From NCBI GenBank assembly GCA_013368315.1, contig JAACJM010000186.1, forward strand, positions 1 to 64,000: a stretch of 64,000 nucleotides of DNA. The letters run 5' to 3'. The DNA comes from Tetrapyrgos nigripes (Eukaryota; Basidiomycota; Agaricomycetes; Agaricales; Campanellaceae). Under the pieces are notes generated by a model, which searched no databases, was not told the DNA's origin, and saw nothing but the letters and a program-made list of their open reading frames with translations. Shown piece by piece: positions 46,166 to 58,616 of the stretch. The translations under genes were made by a program, and so were the position numbers. How positions within the stretch are numbered: position 1 is the stretch's first letter; every line of letters begins with the position of its first letter.

Positions 46166-46750
46166 ATGTCTTCTGGTAGGTGGCTTTGTGCTCATCGTTC
46201 TCGTCTTTGTTCTCATCGTTGCCGTTCACAGCTGACAAGAACCCCACCAACGTCGTGCGTGGTCTCAAAGCTGCCATTCACAACCCCAACGTCTCCGAGG
46301 AGGCAAAGGAACACGCTCAAGAGAGATTGCAAGAGATGTCTGGGTCCGCTGAGTTGAACAATGGCCACGACACCAACCGTGTTCTTGGTGAGTGCCGTCT
46401 TCGTCTTCACCATCACCGTCTTGAGCTTTTGGTTTCTGATTTTCTTTCTTTCTTCTATGTAGGTGGCTACAAAGCTACGCTTACCAACGACCGTACCTCC
46501 GAAGAAGCCAAGGCTCACGCTCGTGAGGTCCTCGATGCTGCCGGAGTCCTCGACTTCCAGGGTGGCACTGACCAAGAACGCGATGAGCATGAGACTCGTG
46601 TTCTTGCTGGATACAAGGCGGCTTTGCACAGTGAGTTCTTTTTAGATTTTCTTTGACGGGCTTCACCTGACCATCTTTGTAGACCCCAACGTCTCTGAAG
46701 CTGCCAAGGAACATGCAAGGGAATATCTGAAGGAGTACAATGCCCTGTGA
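46166..46750 (+). CDS. Conidiation-specific protein 6 (Con-6) family, 133 aa
   Basis: Four exons 46166-46175, 46232-46387, 46463-46630 and 46683-46750; 402 nt. Three Con-6 repeats are visible: NVVRGLKAAIHNPNVSEEAK, then RVLGGYKATLTNDRTSEEAK, then RVLAGYKAALHNPNVSEAAK, each ending in an (EH)A(Q/R)E helix. The pattern G-(L/Y)-K-A-x-(I/L)-x-N-P-N-x-S-x-x-A-K is diagnostic. Con-6 proteins in ascomycetes accumulate during spore formation and desiccation or light response; in mushrooms they are small hydrophilic stress or storage-phase proteins of unknown biochemistry. The first exon is only 10 nt. The strong TATA box and compact promoter fit developmental induction (inference). Confidence 0.94.
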
Positions 46751-47075
46751 TCACGGACTTTTTTGTGAAGGATCATGCTTTTGGATTGCTATCGATGACT
46801 TGAAGAGCCAACTTGTATTATAGTAGTAGCTTTTTTTGTACCATACCCTTTCAGATAATGGCAGGCATCATCTTGCTTCGAGCTTGAGTATTTCTGTAAG
46901 TACCGCCCAAGCACGCGGCCCAGTGGGTGGTGGGTGACCTGAATCAAACCAAAATATGACACTGACAGCCATCGTCGCCATCGCCACCCTCTTAAGGCTG
47001 AGGCAGTCCATCCCGACTCTCGTCTCTTCTCTACCACCATAACCTACCATAACCTGCTAGAACTTGTACCAAACA
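46751..47075. other. Intergenic
   Basis: 3' end of Con-6 and promoter of the next gene. No feature was identified beyond the AACCTACCATAACCTGCT direct-repeat words before the start. Confidence 0.35.
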
Positions 47076-48604
47076 ATGTCCTTCCATCAACCCTCTCCAG
47101 CGCCCAGTCAAGACATCGTCCCCGGTGAACAGTACAGATATGCTCTTACCAACTTTGTGCGTGTCTCTGCCAGTGGTGATTCTCGTCAACTTATTTACCA
47201 ATGTCTTTCTGTCTCTCTCTCAATAAACTATGGGCATTGGTCATGCACCGACATTGCATTTGTATTTGCATTCGTTCCGGATACATAGCGCATAGCCCAC
47301 GAAAAGGTCGAACAACAGAGACTCCAACTCGAAGAACAAGAACGTCAAGTCGCTCAACTTCGTGCGCGGATCGCACTTTTAGAAGGAGGGAATGCTCCAC
47401 AGAGGTTTGGGAGAGGGACGAATACGATTGATGATTTTTCTATCAAGGTGAGTACTGAGTACAAAATCGTTACTCTTGTCCTCTCTTCTGCTGTACAACT
47501 TTGAGGTCCTAAGTACTAAGTGGATATCCGCCCGTCTACCCAGAACACCGCCTCCCAGCTCGAAAAAATGATCAATCGCTGGGCTTCCGATGTCGTTCGC
47601 AATCCCCGTCCAGGAGTATCCCTACCACAGATATGTCAAGCTATTCTCAGCGACATCCCCACCGGTCATGAAGTCGGTATTAGATACGAAGGAACATCGA
47701 TGCAGGTACAAGCGCTGTTGAGGCATGCGATATCTGAAGCGGTGCGTTTTCTCATTCTTTTTCATTAAAACTAATCGATATCCTAATCATTCCTTCTGTC
47801 TTTATCTTGTTAAACTCTGATTGACTGACTTAAACCATAAACCCAGATCTCAGAAGGAACCATCAACTGCCTCATCGTCACCAACTCATCCGACGCCAAC
47901 ATCCAACTCACCCGTATTCACGAACACATCTTTGCTCGAGACCCCACCGTCGCCTGTGTCTGGCGTCGTCAAACGTTTTCAGCTGCTGTAGAACAATGTA
48001 CACCGTCCATGTCACAGGCTATCCTCTTGGAACAGATCCCTGAGCTTATCCAGCTCCTGGATCCTTCCATCTCAGCCTCTTCCCCATTATCCTCGCCTAA
48101 CCCCAATACTCAATCCCCAGACCGTGCCATCCAATCCATAATGGAATCAGCCTACGACTTCTCCCGTATGCTTCACGGCTCAACCGTCACTTCCGTCTCG
48201 GGTGGATCGGGAGGAGACGCGTTTTATAGAGCGTTCGTACCGGAATTGGGAAGTGCTTTACAACCAAGACAAATCGAGTTGGTGAAGAGATGTTTGAAGA
48301 GCGAGAGGGGCGAGATGGATAGAGTGGGTGCGACGATTTTCCCGGGGTTGGTTAAGGTGACGAGGGGAGCTGGGAGTGGGGAGGGACAGCAAGGACAGCC
48401 TGAGACTATACAGGTGAGGAATGACCGAAGTCTGGTTTATGAACAAGAACTCAATTTTTTTCGCCTTTTCCTTTTCAGACCGTTGTCAGAAGAGCACAAG
48501 TCATTTGTGAATGTGCATTGGGAGGGGTGTCAGACAATGCATCGTCAGCTTCTAGCATATTGAGCAGTAGTTCTCCCCTTCCGTTACCTCATGGGATGCA
48601 TTAG
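47076..48604 (+). CDS. Conserved hypothetical protein, 376 aa
   Basis: Five exons 47076-47156, 47289-47447, 47544-47741, 47847-48413 and 48479-48604; 1131 nt. Residues about 28-60 form a strong charged coiled coil (HEKVEQQRLQLEEQERQVA, LRARIALLEGG). A folded region follows: LEKMINRWASDVV, GVSLPQICQAILSDI, EVGIRYEGTSMQVQ, ARDPTVACVWRRQTF and IPELIQLLDPS. The C-terminus has RAFVPELGSALQPRQIELV, RCLKSERGEMDRVG and ATIFPGLVK, then VVRRAQVICECALGG. I do not recognise a named domain; the layout looks like an adaptor or scaffold. The regular splice phases make it a firm gene. Confidence 0.87.
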
Positions 48605-48871
48605 GTCTCCATCCGTCGGTTCTGGAGTTCTACACTCTACTGCATATGTTTATCTCATTCCTAGATATGTCGAAGATGTACTTGAGGCTGTACCTTCCAC
48701 GCTTTGCTTTAGGATCTATAATCTATTATAGCATTGGAATATGTATGTATAACATCGAAAGGAATCAAAGGACTATGTTATACGACAAGCAACGAAGCCA
48801 GAGTCGCTTGTGTCTGAACAACCTGCACGAAAAACGTCAGCATGCAACCAGGTAACAAAAAAAAATACGGA

Positions 48872-50907
48872 TCAACCCACCTCAAGAGCCTGCTCAACCT
48901 CCAACCTCCTCCTCGCCGCCTCTAACCAATCGTGTAACATCACTTTGGCCGTCCCCGTCAACTGATTAAGCTCCCTGGCCGCACTATCCAAATCCTTCTC
49001 ATTCAAATAATGCTCTGCCCTCGCCAATACACTCAACACATCCTTCCCCTCTACCAATCCCGTCCTCTTGAACCTAAACCCACTCAACAAATGACTAGCC
49101 AAATGCGATAACAACCCTGCATCTTCATCCGGGACTAGAGCCACTGCGCTCACTTTGGGTTGAACAGACGAGGTGTACCATGTAGCTAAATCCGCCAAAG
49201 GCTCGACTCCTACGTCAGGTACATCTGATGCTTCCAATGTTTCGAGGGCAGCAGCAACGACGGGATCCTCTCTCGCAGTGGAGATATGTCTGACCACCCT
49301 CAGTTCCTCACGGAAAGGTTTTCGTACGGGAGCACCTAAAGCTGATGCGGAGAGAGTACGTATAGCAGACCAGAGAGCGTGCACACGGATGTTTTCGTCG
49401 AGGTAGAGAGAGTTGTCGAGGGCGACACGTTCGATACGTTTGAGTTGGGCGGAGAGCTCGTCGATTTTGGAGAGTCGGCCACCTCGTTCTTCTTCGACGC
49501 GCATTTTAATTTCGCGGATCCAGCGACGTTGGAGTTCGATGCCTTGGGCGATGACTTCGTTTTTGAGGCTGAGTGGTTTGTGTAAGTCGGTGTGGAACCA
49601 ACAAGGATAAATACTTACCGTTCGTTAATGAGATCCGTCTGGGTGTTCAACTCCTCCTGTAGCTTCTCTCTATACTGCTGTCTCAACTCACTCTGACTCA
49701 AATCGAACATCTTCCTAAACTCATCCTCCTGGTTATCAAGTCTATCCTGAGCCTCCATCTCCATCTCCAACAACTTGATAGAATACTCTCTCGTCTGCTC
49801 ATCCATCTTTGCTTCCAACGAAAGCCTCTCCTCATCTTTAGCCTTCTCAATCCTTTCGACTAAACCCCTCAAATCAGCTTTGGCCTCGTCTAGGACAGGA
49901 GTCACACGAGGAGCAGCGTCTGGGTTTGATTTGAGGTAATAGGTGAGGTTGTCGATGGTGTTGGCGAGATGGGCAATGATAGGTTCCGAAGAAGCAATTT
50001 CAGAGACGGAAGGAGCAATGAGAGGAATTTCGGGTATGGGTTTACGAGGTTCGAGGACTTTTGGCGGTGATGGGCTCTTGTATCCTGGTGGAGGTTGGAA
50101 TCCTACGGGAAGGTTTTCGTAGACTGCGAGGGATGAAGGAGTTGTTGATCCAGGTTCTGGAGCAGGAGGTGAAGCGAGCGCAGAAGGGTCGGTGTTGTCG
50201 GGAGTTGGTTTATCCGTAGCTGGAGCACCCTTGGTAGCACCACCCAGCGCACCCTCCGCCTCCTTGATCAACTCGCCAACACCCTTGACAAGTTGGTCAG
50301 TTTGGTGTTTGACAGCAGCTGAAACCTTGGCTTCGTCCTTCTCCACTTCCGTCTTGAGAGCCGAAGCAACATCCTTTGCACGTTCCTTCGAGGTCTCGAT
50401 AGTTTTGAGTGCCGCTGCTTTAGCCTCTCGTGCAGTTTTCTCCGCAGAAGCTTTGACACTCTCAACACTCGGTGTACTACCGTTGACTTTTTCCGAGATG
50501 AAACGCTGGGCGTCACCGACTGCTTTGGCTGTCCCATCTATCGCCTTTTGGAGAGTGAGAGTATCCCAACTGTGAGCTTCGGCGTATTCGATCATGGCTT
50601 GACCGAGAGGAACACGGTCGGTGAAAAAGTCATAGTAGTCTTGGTTCTTGAAGGAAAGGAAGGCACTGCCGACATAGAAGGTTCCAGTGAGAGTAGCTGT
50701 AGCCCAGAAAATTCTTCGGATAATACGGGGTTTCTTTTTGGGAGTAGCAGCTGCTGGGGCTTCTGTCGCGAGTTGCTGGTTGTTGGATGTAAGTTGGAGG
50801 ATGATGGAGGTTAGAGAACAAGCTGAGCTTACCCTTCTGGATACTCGGACAGCGCCCCTGGCAGCATGCAGAGCGACCTGCCTGGAGGCCGTACTGGCAC
50901 GATACAT
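48872..50907 (-). CDS. MIC60: MICOS complex subunit MIC60 (mitofilin), 642 aa
   Basis: Exons 50907-50833, 50775-49619 and 49568-48872; 1929 nt. It starts MYRASTASRQVALHAARGAV, an Arg-rich amphipathic mitochondrial presequence. A membrane span (IFWATATLTGTFYVGSAFLSF) lies at about residues 47-67. A long Ala/Lys/Glu helical region and a Pro-rich linker follow. A coiled coil runs from about 49900 to 49450 (MEMEAQDRLDNQEDEFRKMF, LREKLQEEL-type heptads), ending in the mitofilin signature domain (LASHLLSGFRFKRTG, AEHYLNEKDLDSAARELNQL). Role: inner-membrane protein that shapes cristae junctions. An upstream in-frame ATG (51018) exists but would hide the presequence, so I start at 50907. Confidence 0.95.
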
Positions 50908-53217
50908 AGCGTGCTGCTCACACCGCGACGAGACTGTTGGCGTCACACTACCAAAAAATCCGAATTTGCCCGTCACGAAGATGACTAAGCGGTCTATAGA
51001 CTCGTTTCCAACTGTCACTCCGAATCCTTCAGCAGTCTTAAAGACGCCAGTTACTCTGACTCCTGCTGGCCGTTGTCGTGGTTATCCTCAAATATCAGAT
51101 ATGAATTCGAAAGCCTCAATTTGAAACCTACCACAAAAAGCCATAGCTCCGTAAGTTTCGAATTGCATAAATGATGAGCCACCTTCAACTTCCCCCTCGC
51201 ATTACAATGGGCTAGGACTAGTAGGACGTCCCGAGATGTGATCTCGTTTTCCGTCGTTTTCCACATGTACCATCAATGAAAGAGTACTTGGGGAGTTATA
51301 TCGATAACCTCTGCGCAGCGAACCAACCCCGATCATCAATGAAGCGCTAATACAGTGATCCTGGAAAGCTGTACTGGACAAGTGATATGCACGATGGACT
51401 TTCAAAAACATGAAGACAAAGCTAGCCACAAAGGCAATATTTCTCTCTGCTGAGTCGTTACCACGTCACCTCACAAACGGTTTTTAGTATTGCTTGCATC
51501 AGCCGTACGGAGCTGTTGAAATTCCACGCAACGTTCTAAACCTTCCATGGCTTTTCAGGCTGACTTCATTACACCCTGATCAAGACAGACACGCTCGTGC
51601 GACATCCCGTATCCGACGGACTCATTTTCAGTACGCTAGCACTACGTTATCCCGGTACCGTTTTCCTGATGGATACGGATACTTCCTTGTTAAGCACTCT
51701 AAAATTCCTCCGAATCGCCTTAGATTTCAATCTCATCCTCGGTTAACCGGTTCCCTGTCTCAAGCAAATTCTCGCTGCTATTGCTTTACCCTTTTATCCG
51801 TCCTATCCTTCTAGTAAATTATGAAGTCCACTCTCCATTCAGGTTAATTTTAACGAAATTGCTCATCGAAGCCGATATGCACTGGCCAATTAAACAGCTT
51901 CCGAGTCATTGCCACTGCACCGTTGTGCGCTGAAGGGTAGTGTTAGCCTAAACACGGTATGTATTAGTTTCGTTGAACCAGTTACCAGACAGTGACGATG
52001 CAAACATTTTTACTAGTGAACCACATTTGTTATGTAGGTATGCAGAAAGCCTAAATGCCAAAGCGTACCTGTCAGCCCAACGAGAACAACAATGATGTGG
52101 TGGCTGCGAAATTTGGCAGGCGGACAGCCTCTCATTCGTGAAATACGCCATCAAGGACAGAAACATCTCTCTAGTAATCGGGAAGTAGTAAGTTCTCTGA
52201 ATTGTTACCAGCAACTCGCAAGTTCCACTTAACCTTTATAGGAGGAAAACGGGCGGGAATACCTCGTTGCCTACTCCACAACGCCGAGTATTAGAACAGG
52301 TTCTACCACGTCCATTCCACCTCTGAGTCATGTTTAGACTATCTTCCCGATCCACTGATGTATGTAGAAGAAAAACAAATGGAAGCTGTTGTTTATTTTT
52401 TTCTGCTGCAAATTACTATTGACATTGCGTTTGCAGATTGCTGTCCTCCAGCTCTTTCGAGTCCTGCGTTGCGATTACACTAAAGGGGCCGGTTCTTTCA
52501 ATCTAATGCAGGTTTCGATGGATATTGTCTCCGAGGATTGGATGCTACACACGACATTCATCCTGCACTAGCAAAGGCTAGCAACCAGCCTTCGTTTTCC
52601 GAGGCTATCCTCCGGGGCAATTGGTCATGGAAAATGTGAATTTTCTATGTGCCCTCTCTGTTGTCCTTCGTTGGAGACTCTTCTGCGAAAGAATCCGACA
52701 TATCCACAGAATTGAGAAGACAACTGGTCACTGAATAGCTTCCAGTACTCAACCTCCCTCAGCAGCGTCAGACTGATATTGTGACAGCCAGGTTAACTTG
52801 ATTTCGAGTCAGCTGGGAAAACGCCTGGTAAGATGCCATCTGTTTTTACTGATCCTCTATTCAACGAAGGCCAGGCTGTGATACGCCGGGAGTCCAGGAG
52901 GCGACCCGATGTAGCTGCTGCTGTATGTAATAGGCACATCTTCGTCCAGCCGGGATCAACCACTTCCAGGGAGGACGAGCTTGCAGTCCGTTTAAACTGC
53001 TGCAGATCCATCTGGTCATGGCAATCGCCGAGATTCAAGGAGAGGTAGGCTAATAGAGTTATTGGGTATACTACGGGATGACATTTTTATGGAAAGATTG
53101 TGGCGTTACTGGTTCAAGCACGATGTACCATTTCATTGGAATGTTCAATGTCATCTGAGGTACACAGGGGCACTTTGGATGCAAGCAACACGTCGAATTG
53201 GATCTGCACACTCACAC
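50908..53217. other. Long gene-poor intergenic region
   Basis: Only unsupported short frames (for example 51494-51814 plus, 52793-53038 minus). No repeat with clear ends was seen. Confidence 0.35.
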
Positions 53218-53226
53218 TATATAAAG
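53218..53226 (+). promoter_or_regulatory. TATA box of the 211-aa gene
   Basis: TATATAAAG, 45 nt before the ATG at 53271, implying a very short 5' UTR. Confidence 0.55.
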
Positions 53227-53270
53227 GTGCACGACCAACTTCAAGTTGCCCGACATCCGTCTCGAAAACA

Positions 53271-53980
53271 ATGGCAAGAGAGCCTTCCGCGAGCCATGAT
53301 TCAGCAATTGACCATCAGAGCTCGAACACCTTGCATGTATTCTCTGACGCTCAACAATTCTCCATCGATCGCTCTAGAATAAACAATGTGGGGAGAGATC
53401 ATATCACCGTCAACAATTACTTTGGCGCTTACACACCTGCGACGGGAAGAATGGCAGTAAACCGGCAATGCTCTTTTCTTCGTGGTATTTGGCATTTTGT
53501 CAAGAAGGCGATGTGAGTTATCGAATTATTTCTTTGAGACTTGACTGATCATAACTTGAGTCGTCCTTTCTGCGGTCTCCCTGTAGGGGTTGGCATCAGT
53601 TGGAATCTGACTCCACTCTCACTTCTGAACAACCACGCTTGGAGGTCGCACCGACGTACGGTAGCGAACAATACAGTGCTGGTCCATTGGTGGAGGCTAT
53701 CTTCCCGATGCCAGAGCCAATAAATTATCCAACTTGTTCTGGGATGCCTTTACCGTCGCTACCGTCAACCTTCGAGATGCCATCACCAACTTTGCATTCA
53801 GGCCAGTCTGTGTGGACGGTACATTCGCCATCATCGTCGACCTCAGGGATATCGTCGTCAATTCCTCCCCCGGGTCCTCTGAGCCATTTTGGACAGCCTT
53901 CCACAGAGATGCGAAAGGTTTCTCCATCTTCGCTTTCTGGAATACCAGCTCCTTTCCAGCCCATTCCGCACCAGATTTGA
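53271..53980 (+). CDS. Small two-exon protein, 211 aa, paralogue of the gene at 38846
   Basis: Exons 53271-53512 and 53587-53980 with a 74-bp intron; 636 nt. Exon 1: MAREPSASHDSA, then LHVFSDAQQFSIDRSRINN followed by VGRDHITVNNYFG, then a basic-hydrophobic end (LRGIWHFVKKAM). Exon 2 is Ser/Pro/Thr-rich with SSSTSGISSSIPPPGPLSHF and ends PFQPIPHQI. The intron falls after the second base of a codon just behind KK(A/L)M, exactly as in the minus-strand gene at 38.8 kb. The VGRDxI motif is one I associate with the linker ahead of NACHT domains in mushrooms, but no such domain is present. Function unknown. Confidence 0.7.
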
Positions 53981-55608
53981 GCTGATAGTCTCGCCTCATA
54001 TGTATATGACATGCTACGAAGCTCTTAATAAAAAAATTTGTAAGTACTTAACTTACTAGAATCCGAGTCTGATTCATCCGCTAATTCTTCGGCTTACTGC
54101 GCAAGCTCCGTTCATTGATGCCTTCTATACTAGTTTGTGTGATGGGTGCGCATCCGCGGTTCCTGGAGAATCCACATGTAGAATTCCTTCATTCATAAGT
54201 ACATATTTCGATACAGTCGTCTCCCTCTTAATGCATATGTAACGCCGCTATGGACCCCTATGGACTCATTACAGTATATGTAGATCAATCCTGGGGTAAT
54301 TCAATCTCAATGACTCGACTGAATGGACCGTCCGCGTCATGATCATCTCCCCAAATCATCTCAAAAATAACAAACTCTTCTCGGTGCCACTCGGTTCGAA
54401 CCGTTGTACTTCAAATTCCGCCAAGTTGCTGGTCCTGGAGCCTGGGAACGAGTCTAGTGCGCCGCATAAGGTCAGTGTGATGACAAAGCGGTCTTAGAAT
54501 CCTTCCATTACCGGTGAGTTACGCTCCGAGTTCCAAGCCAGCTGCCACAACTTTTTCCAAGCAATTTTTTTCTATCATGCTCTTCTGGGAGAGGAATACG
54601 CGAGATTCAGACTCTAGTTTTCGCCGTAGACAAAGTTGAAAGCAGCAAAGCCAAGACAAAGCAGCGAAAATGGATAATGGCTAGTACTGTTGTCTTCTTC
54701 GACATAAGGCTAGGAATGCAGATCACAGATGGATTTGAGGTGAATGGTTGAATCAAAGGTCACATAGAAATGAACCAGAGGTTTACGTGTCTCAACTACG
54801 ACGAACAGTTCCTCTTCCTTCTCTTTAATAACAACCAGTATGGCGGTCAATATCTCCTCTGAACTGCTCATAACGTTGACTGTCGTCCAGGAAACAACAG
54901 CCATGGCCCTCTTACGCGGTGCGAGGATGTTCGGACTATCGACTCCGCTTCGGCCTCACTGGCAGTCAACGTTAACGGCGACAAGCCACAGGTTTAGTTA
55001 TCAGTTCCTCCCCGTGTACGACTAACGAAGCTGCAGCCAGGCTGGTCTCTATAAGTACTGCCAAGTCGTAAAAGAATGTGTACACACAATTCTACTTACA
55101 GAATTTTACAGCTTTTGGTCAGGTAATTAATCAGTTGAATGATAATCATCACCTCGGCACTGGATGATCATGCTTGGCTTTTTTGGAGCGTTCATTATCC
55201 CTGACATGCCCGCTGGATATCTATTCAACTGATTTCGCAGCTGGGACGGTATCATTGTGCGTGGCTGTTCGAGTGGATTCTTGGATTAACGTTCGTTGTT
55301 CTTTTACGGCACACTACTGCACCCTACTGCGGAGCAAGTACACTATGTGGTAGCAGTTGTGTTTTACACTGCCCTCGCACGCGTAATGAATTCATCTTCA
55401 ACACCTTTTTCAGAGCCACCCCCTGGAGCTTGTCGGAATCCTGAGTGAAAAATGCGACTCAACACTGGCAGAGCCGTTCCAAGAGATTGATGTATTGAGT
55501 AGCGCATCAACGATATAAAGATGATCATTTCATCCTGGAAACTCATAGTTACCTCCCTCAGCGTTTCGCGACCTCTGCCCTTACCTTCTACTTCGAAACA
55601 AGTCCCCC
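53981..55608. other. Intergenic
   Basis: No supported gene. Frames at 54710-54904 (minus) and 54840-55025 (plus) overlap each other and lack conserved motifs. Confidence 0.35.
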
Positions 55609-56995
55609 ATGTCATTATCCCCCTATCCATCTCAATCACACAGACCGACTCACCACTACTCGACCTCGGATTCGGATATTCCACTTATTGCCCCGATTCC
55701 CGTCCACCAACATGCCATACCCCCTTCGTATGGACAGGCAAATACCTCCTCTGTCCCAATGCTTGATGTATCGAGTAGCAACTATTCAATAAGGCCAATA
55801 ACTCCGAGTCGCACGCCAAGTCCCACTCCCAGTGAGGCAGAAGCGTTGCAAACCAAAACACGAATTCATGTCATTGATGGGAGCAAGATAGACTGGAAGA
55901 AGACACGTAATTGGAGTATGTGTTTTTTAATTCGATGCATCGTACCAGTTGAGCTCACCTCGTTACGTCACAATCTCAAGTCGGCTTAGTGATATCTCTT
56001 GTCATGCTCGTCGTCGTCATTCTTTTCATTGTTTTCCGAGACAAGATCATACATGGGCTTGAACCAGCAGCACGTTGGCTTCGAGAGTACGCGTTCTACA
56101 ATGATTTTTATGTTGTTAACTCGCTAATTGTCTGCATCAGCACGCCAGGTGGTTTCCTAGTTCCCATAGGCATCATGATTATCATGTCATTCCCTCCGGT
56201 AAGTGCGCTAGATTACATGCTCTTTAACATACTGATCCTCTATAATAGCTATTCGGACATGAAATCATTGCAATGCTTTGCGGAATAGTGTGGCCACTCG
56301 GATACGCATTTTTGATTGTCGCCGCCGGGACAATTATAGGCGAGATGGCAAATCTCTAGTACGCTTTGTCCCTTATCTCTGGCATGGTGTTTATCTGATC
56401 GCTCGACTTAAGCGTCTTCCGCTATTTCTTTTCAAAAAAATCCAAAGAATTCGAGAAAAATATTTCATACGCCTGCCTGGTCAAAGTGATACGAGAAGGA
56501 GGTTTCAGGGTTGCAGTATTGGTAAGATACAGTTTGATTCCTCCTCATCGTAAGTCGATTGTTGTCCTCATTCTAAGTATACCCCTAATCACGTCATGGC
56601 TCTCATAGTTACCACAACTATATTTGCAGTCTGTGGAATGTCATCGCTGACTTTCCTTGCGTCTGCTATCCTTTCTCTACCAAAGCAACTCGTTGGTGTT
56701 TATCTAGGATATTCCTTGGATAGTTCGGTCGACGGCGATTCAACCAAGACAGAACGAATCATCAATGGAGTGGTCATCACAGTTGGCATTCTAGTCGGAT
56801 TTATTGCGATACACTACGTTAACAAGAGAATAAACGAAGTAAAGCCTGGTGTCATCTACGAACGTCGAAAAGCCAGGTAGGTTCAAGATCTTCAACATGG
56901 GGAAATAGATAGTAACTTACCCATTAAATTACAGGCAGCATAAATTATCTTCGGCTGACCATGATTCAACCTATCCAGTTCAAGGTCAAGTATAG
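55609..56995 (+). CDS. TVP38/TMEM64-family (VTT/SNARE-associated) membrane protein, 345 aa
   Basis: Seven exons 55609-55915, 55990-56086, 56141-56198, 56249-56358, 56413-56549, 56609-56876 and 56935-56995; 1038 nt. A cytosolic Pro/Ser-rich N-terminus is followed by hydrophobic segments ISLVMLVVVILFIVF, GGFLVPIGIMIIMSFPPLFG and GIVWPLGYAFLIVAAGTIIG. The VTT core reads FPPLFGHEIIAMLCG ... GEMANLY ... SYACLVKVIREGGFRVAV ... YSLIPPH, ending FLASAILSLPKQLVGVYLGY. This matches Golgi TVP38-like proteins; the related VMP1/TMEM41 proteins scramble lipids. The tail RRINEVK-like segment is cytosolic. The location is inferred as Golgi or ER. The reduced loop spacing compared with the yeast protein suggests a divergent copy. 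Confidence 0.88.
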
Positions 56996-57453
56996 CGAAA
57001 TCAGTTTGGACCGATGCTATGACTTTCCTATCCAACCGACTCCTACGTTGCCAAAACTGTAGTAACTAGTTACCTTATAAGACGTTTAAGATAATCACCC
57101 ACAGTTTCCGACATCAAACTTGAGGAAGCTGAGGCATGTCAGTGGCAGTGGAAGATGGTCAAAATTTTGCCTCTTCATTGCCCAGTACTGCAGAAAGAAA
57201 GGAAAGAAAGACATACTTACACAAGCCTGAATCGCCCGATGTAGAAGAATGACCCGAAGCCTCCTGGTACTCCGAGTTGTTCCAATACGTCGCGTATCGT
57301 TTGGTTTGGATTTCTTGGCACTCGTCTAGAAACCAGGATCTTCTACGCTGAAATATTTGGCGCACTTTGGGGGGGTTTCAAATGTACCGTAGTAGAAGTT
57401 TGCTTGAAGTACTCTTGCATCTTGCTTGCATCAGTGTCCTCCCTAGTACTGTA
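56996..57453. other. Intergenic
   Basis: Between the TVP38-like gene and the MITE; no gene seen. Confidence 0.35.
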
Positions 57454-57905
57454 CTATGATGAAGACAAGTTCAGTCACGCATCACGGCGGACTGCGAACA
57501 GTTCATTTTTCAAAGCTCGTCACGCATCACATTAAAGACTGAACTGTGTGACGAACCAACCTTTTTTCAGCTAAATTTCTGAACCAAAAATGGATTTTTC
57601 GCCCCCGTCAATTCAACGTAGTCTTTATGTACTCTATTTACTATATTTCAGAATAAATTTTTTTTTTTCGCTGTTCTACTGATTTATGGCCGCCCATAGA
57701 GGTGGATTTTGGTCCTGCTGAACTGAGGCTGGGGCTTCTTTTGGTTCGGGAGCTCATCTATTACTTACAAACTGGGAGGAGAACAACCAAAAGTGAACTG
57801 AACTTTTGATCCGTCACGCATCATATCGGCCAGTGAACTGAGTGAACTGGAGGTCAAAAACGTCACACCCCAAACCCACTGAACTTCAACTTGTCTTCAT
57901 CATAG
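57454..57905. mobile_element. MITE, 452 bp, TA target duplication
   Basis: The left end CTATGATGAAGACAAGTT is mirrored at the right end (AACTTGTCTTCATCATAG ending 57905). TA precedes and follows the element (57452-57453, 57906-57907). Internally, TCACGCATCA words recur (57476, 57530, 57813) and AGTGAACTG-like words alternate in both directions. No coding capacity. Confidence 0.72.
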
Positions 57906-58083
57906 TATAGTAGCCTCGAGTTTTCACTTCTGTGTGTCTTGAGATCGGTCGGGCACTGTGAGAGTGAGAACTCAGTCCGGTAGCCCACCCGGCCCCAGAG
58001 AACCAATCATTAGAAGAAAAGAAGTTAAGTTTGAGTTACGTCGTCTCTGCAGCAAGGTTCAAAATCTGATATCAGGACTCAGA

Positions 58084-58616
58084 TTAATCATTGCTCACGT
58101 GCACGCGAGGAGCCACGTCATACGTGGACGCATGTCCTCCTTCTCTCGATTCTCGATTCTTGATTTTCTTCGCCAGTTCCGTCTCATCCCGAACTATTGA
58201 CAGACGTTTATCATCAAAATTAGACGCCAGAATTCTTCCCATTGCCTCCGCGGTGCATAAAACTGATGACGGGATGTGGAGGTGTGACTCGTCGCCAATC
58301 ATCACTGGTTCAGTGGTTCTTTTTTCTCGCCGATCTTCCTTTGTTGATCCTATACTTAGTGCGTTTTGCTTTTTTTTCCAGTCGGCGCTCAAAATTTGAT
58401 TTATATTCAGCCACCGTGCTTGACATTGGGGATCTTTTCGACCGGGCGAAGATTATAACTAGGGGAATTTACTAGCTGCATCATGGCGCAGTCAGGCGCG
58501 TTTGAAGACACTTGTCTGACAGAGCTGGGAAGATGAGATTTTTCTCCAAGATTTTTCTCCCAAACCTTCGATACAGAATTTGTCTCTTGCCGCACTTCCA
58601 GTGTCACTACTGCCAT
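58084..58616 (-). other. Possible small minus-strand gene, unresolved
   Basis: Two minus-strand frames lie in tandem. 58616-58407 starts with ATG (MAVVTLEVRQETNSVSKV). 58392-58084 has no early ATG but reads SSVLCTAEAMGRILASN and IVRDETELAKKIKN, which look protein-like. They could be two exons of one gene, but no convincing splice join was found and no family was recognised. Confidence 0.28.

Noticed and set aside
55364..55684. 106-aa minus-strand frame
   Set aside because: Antisense overlap with the start of the TVP38-like gene; no conserved motif.
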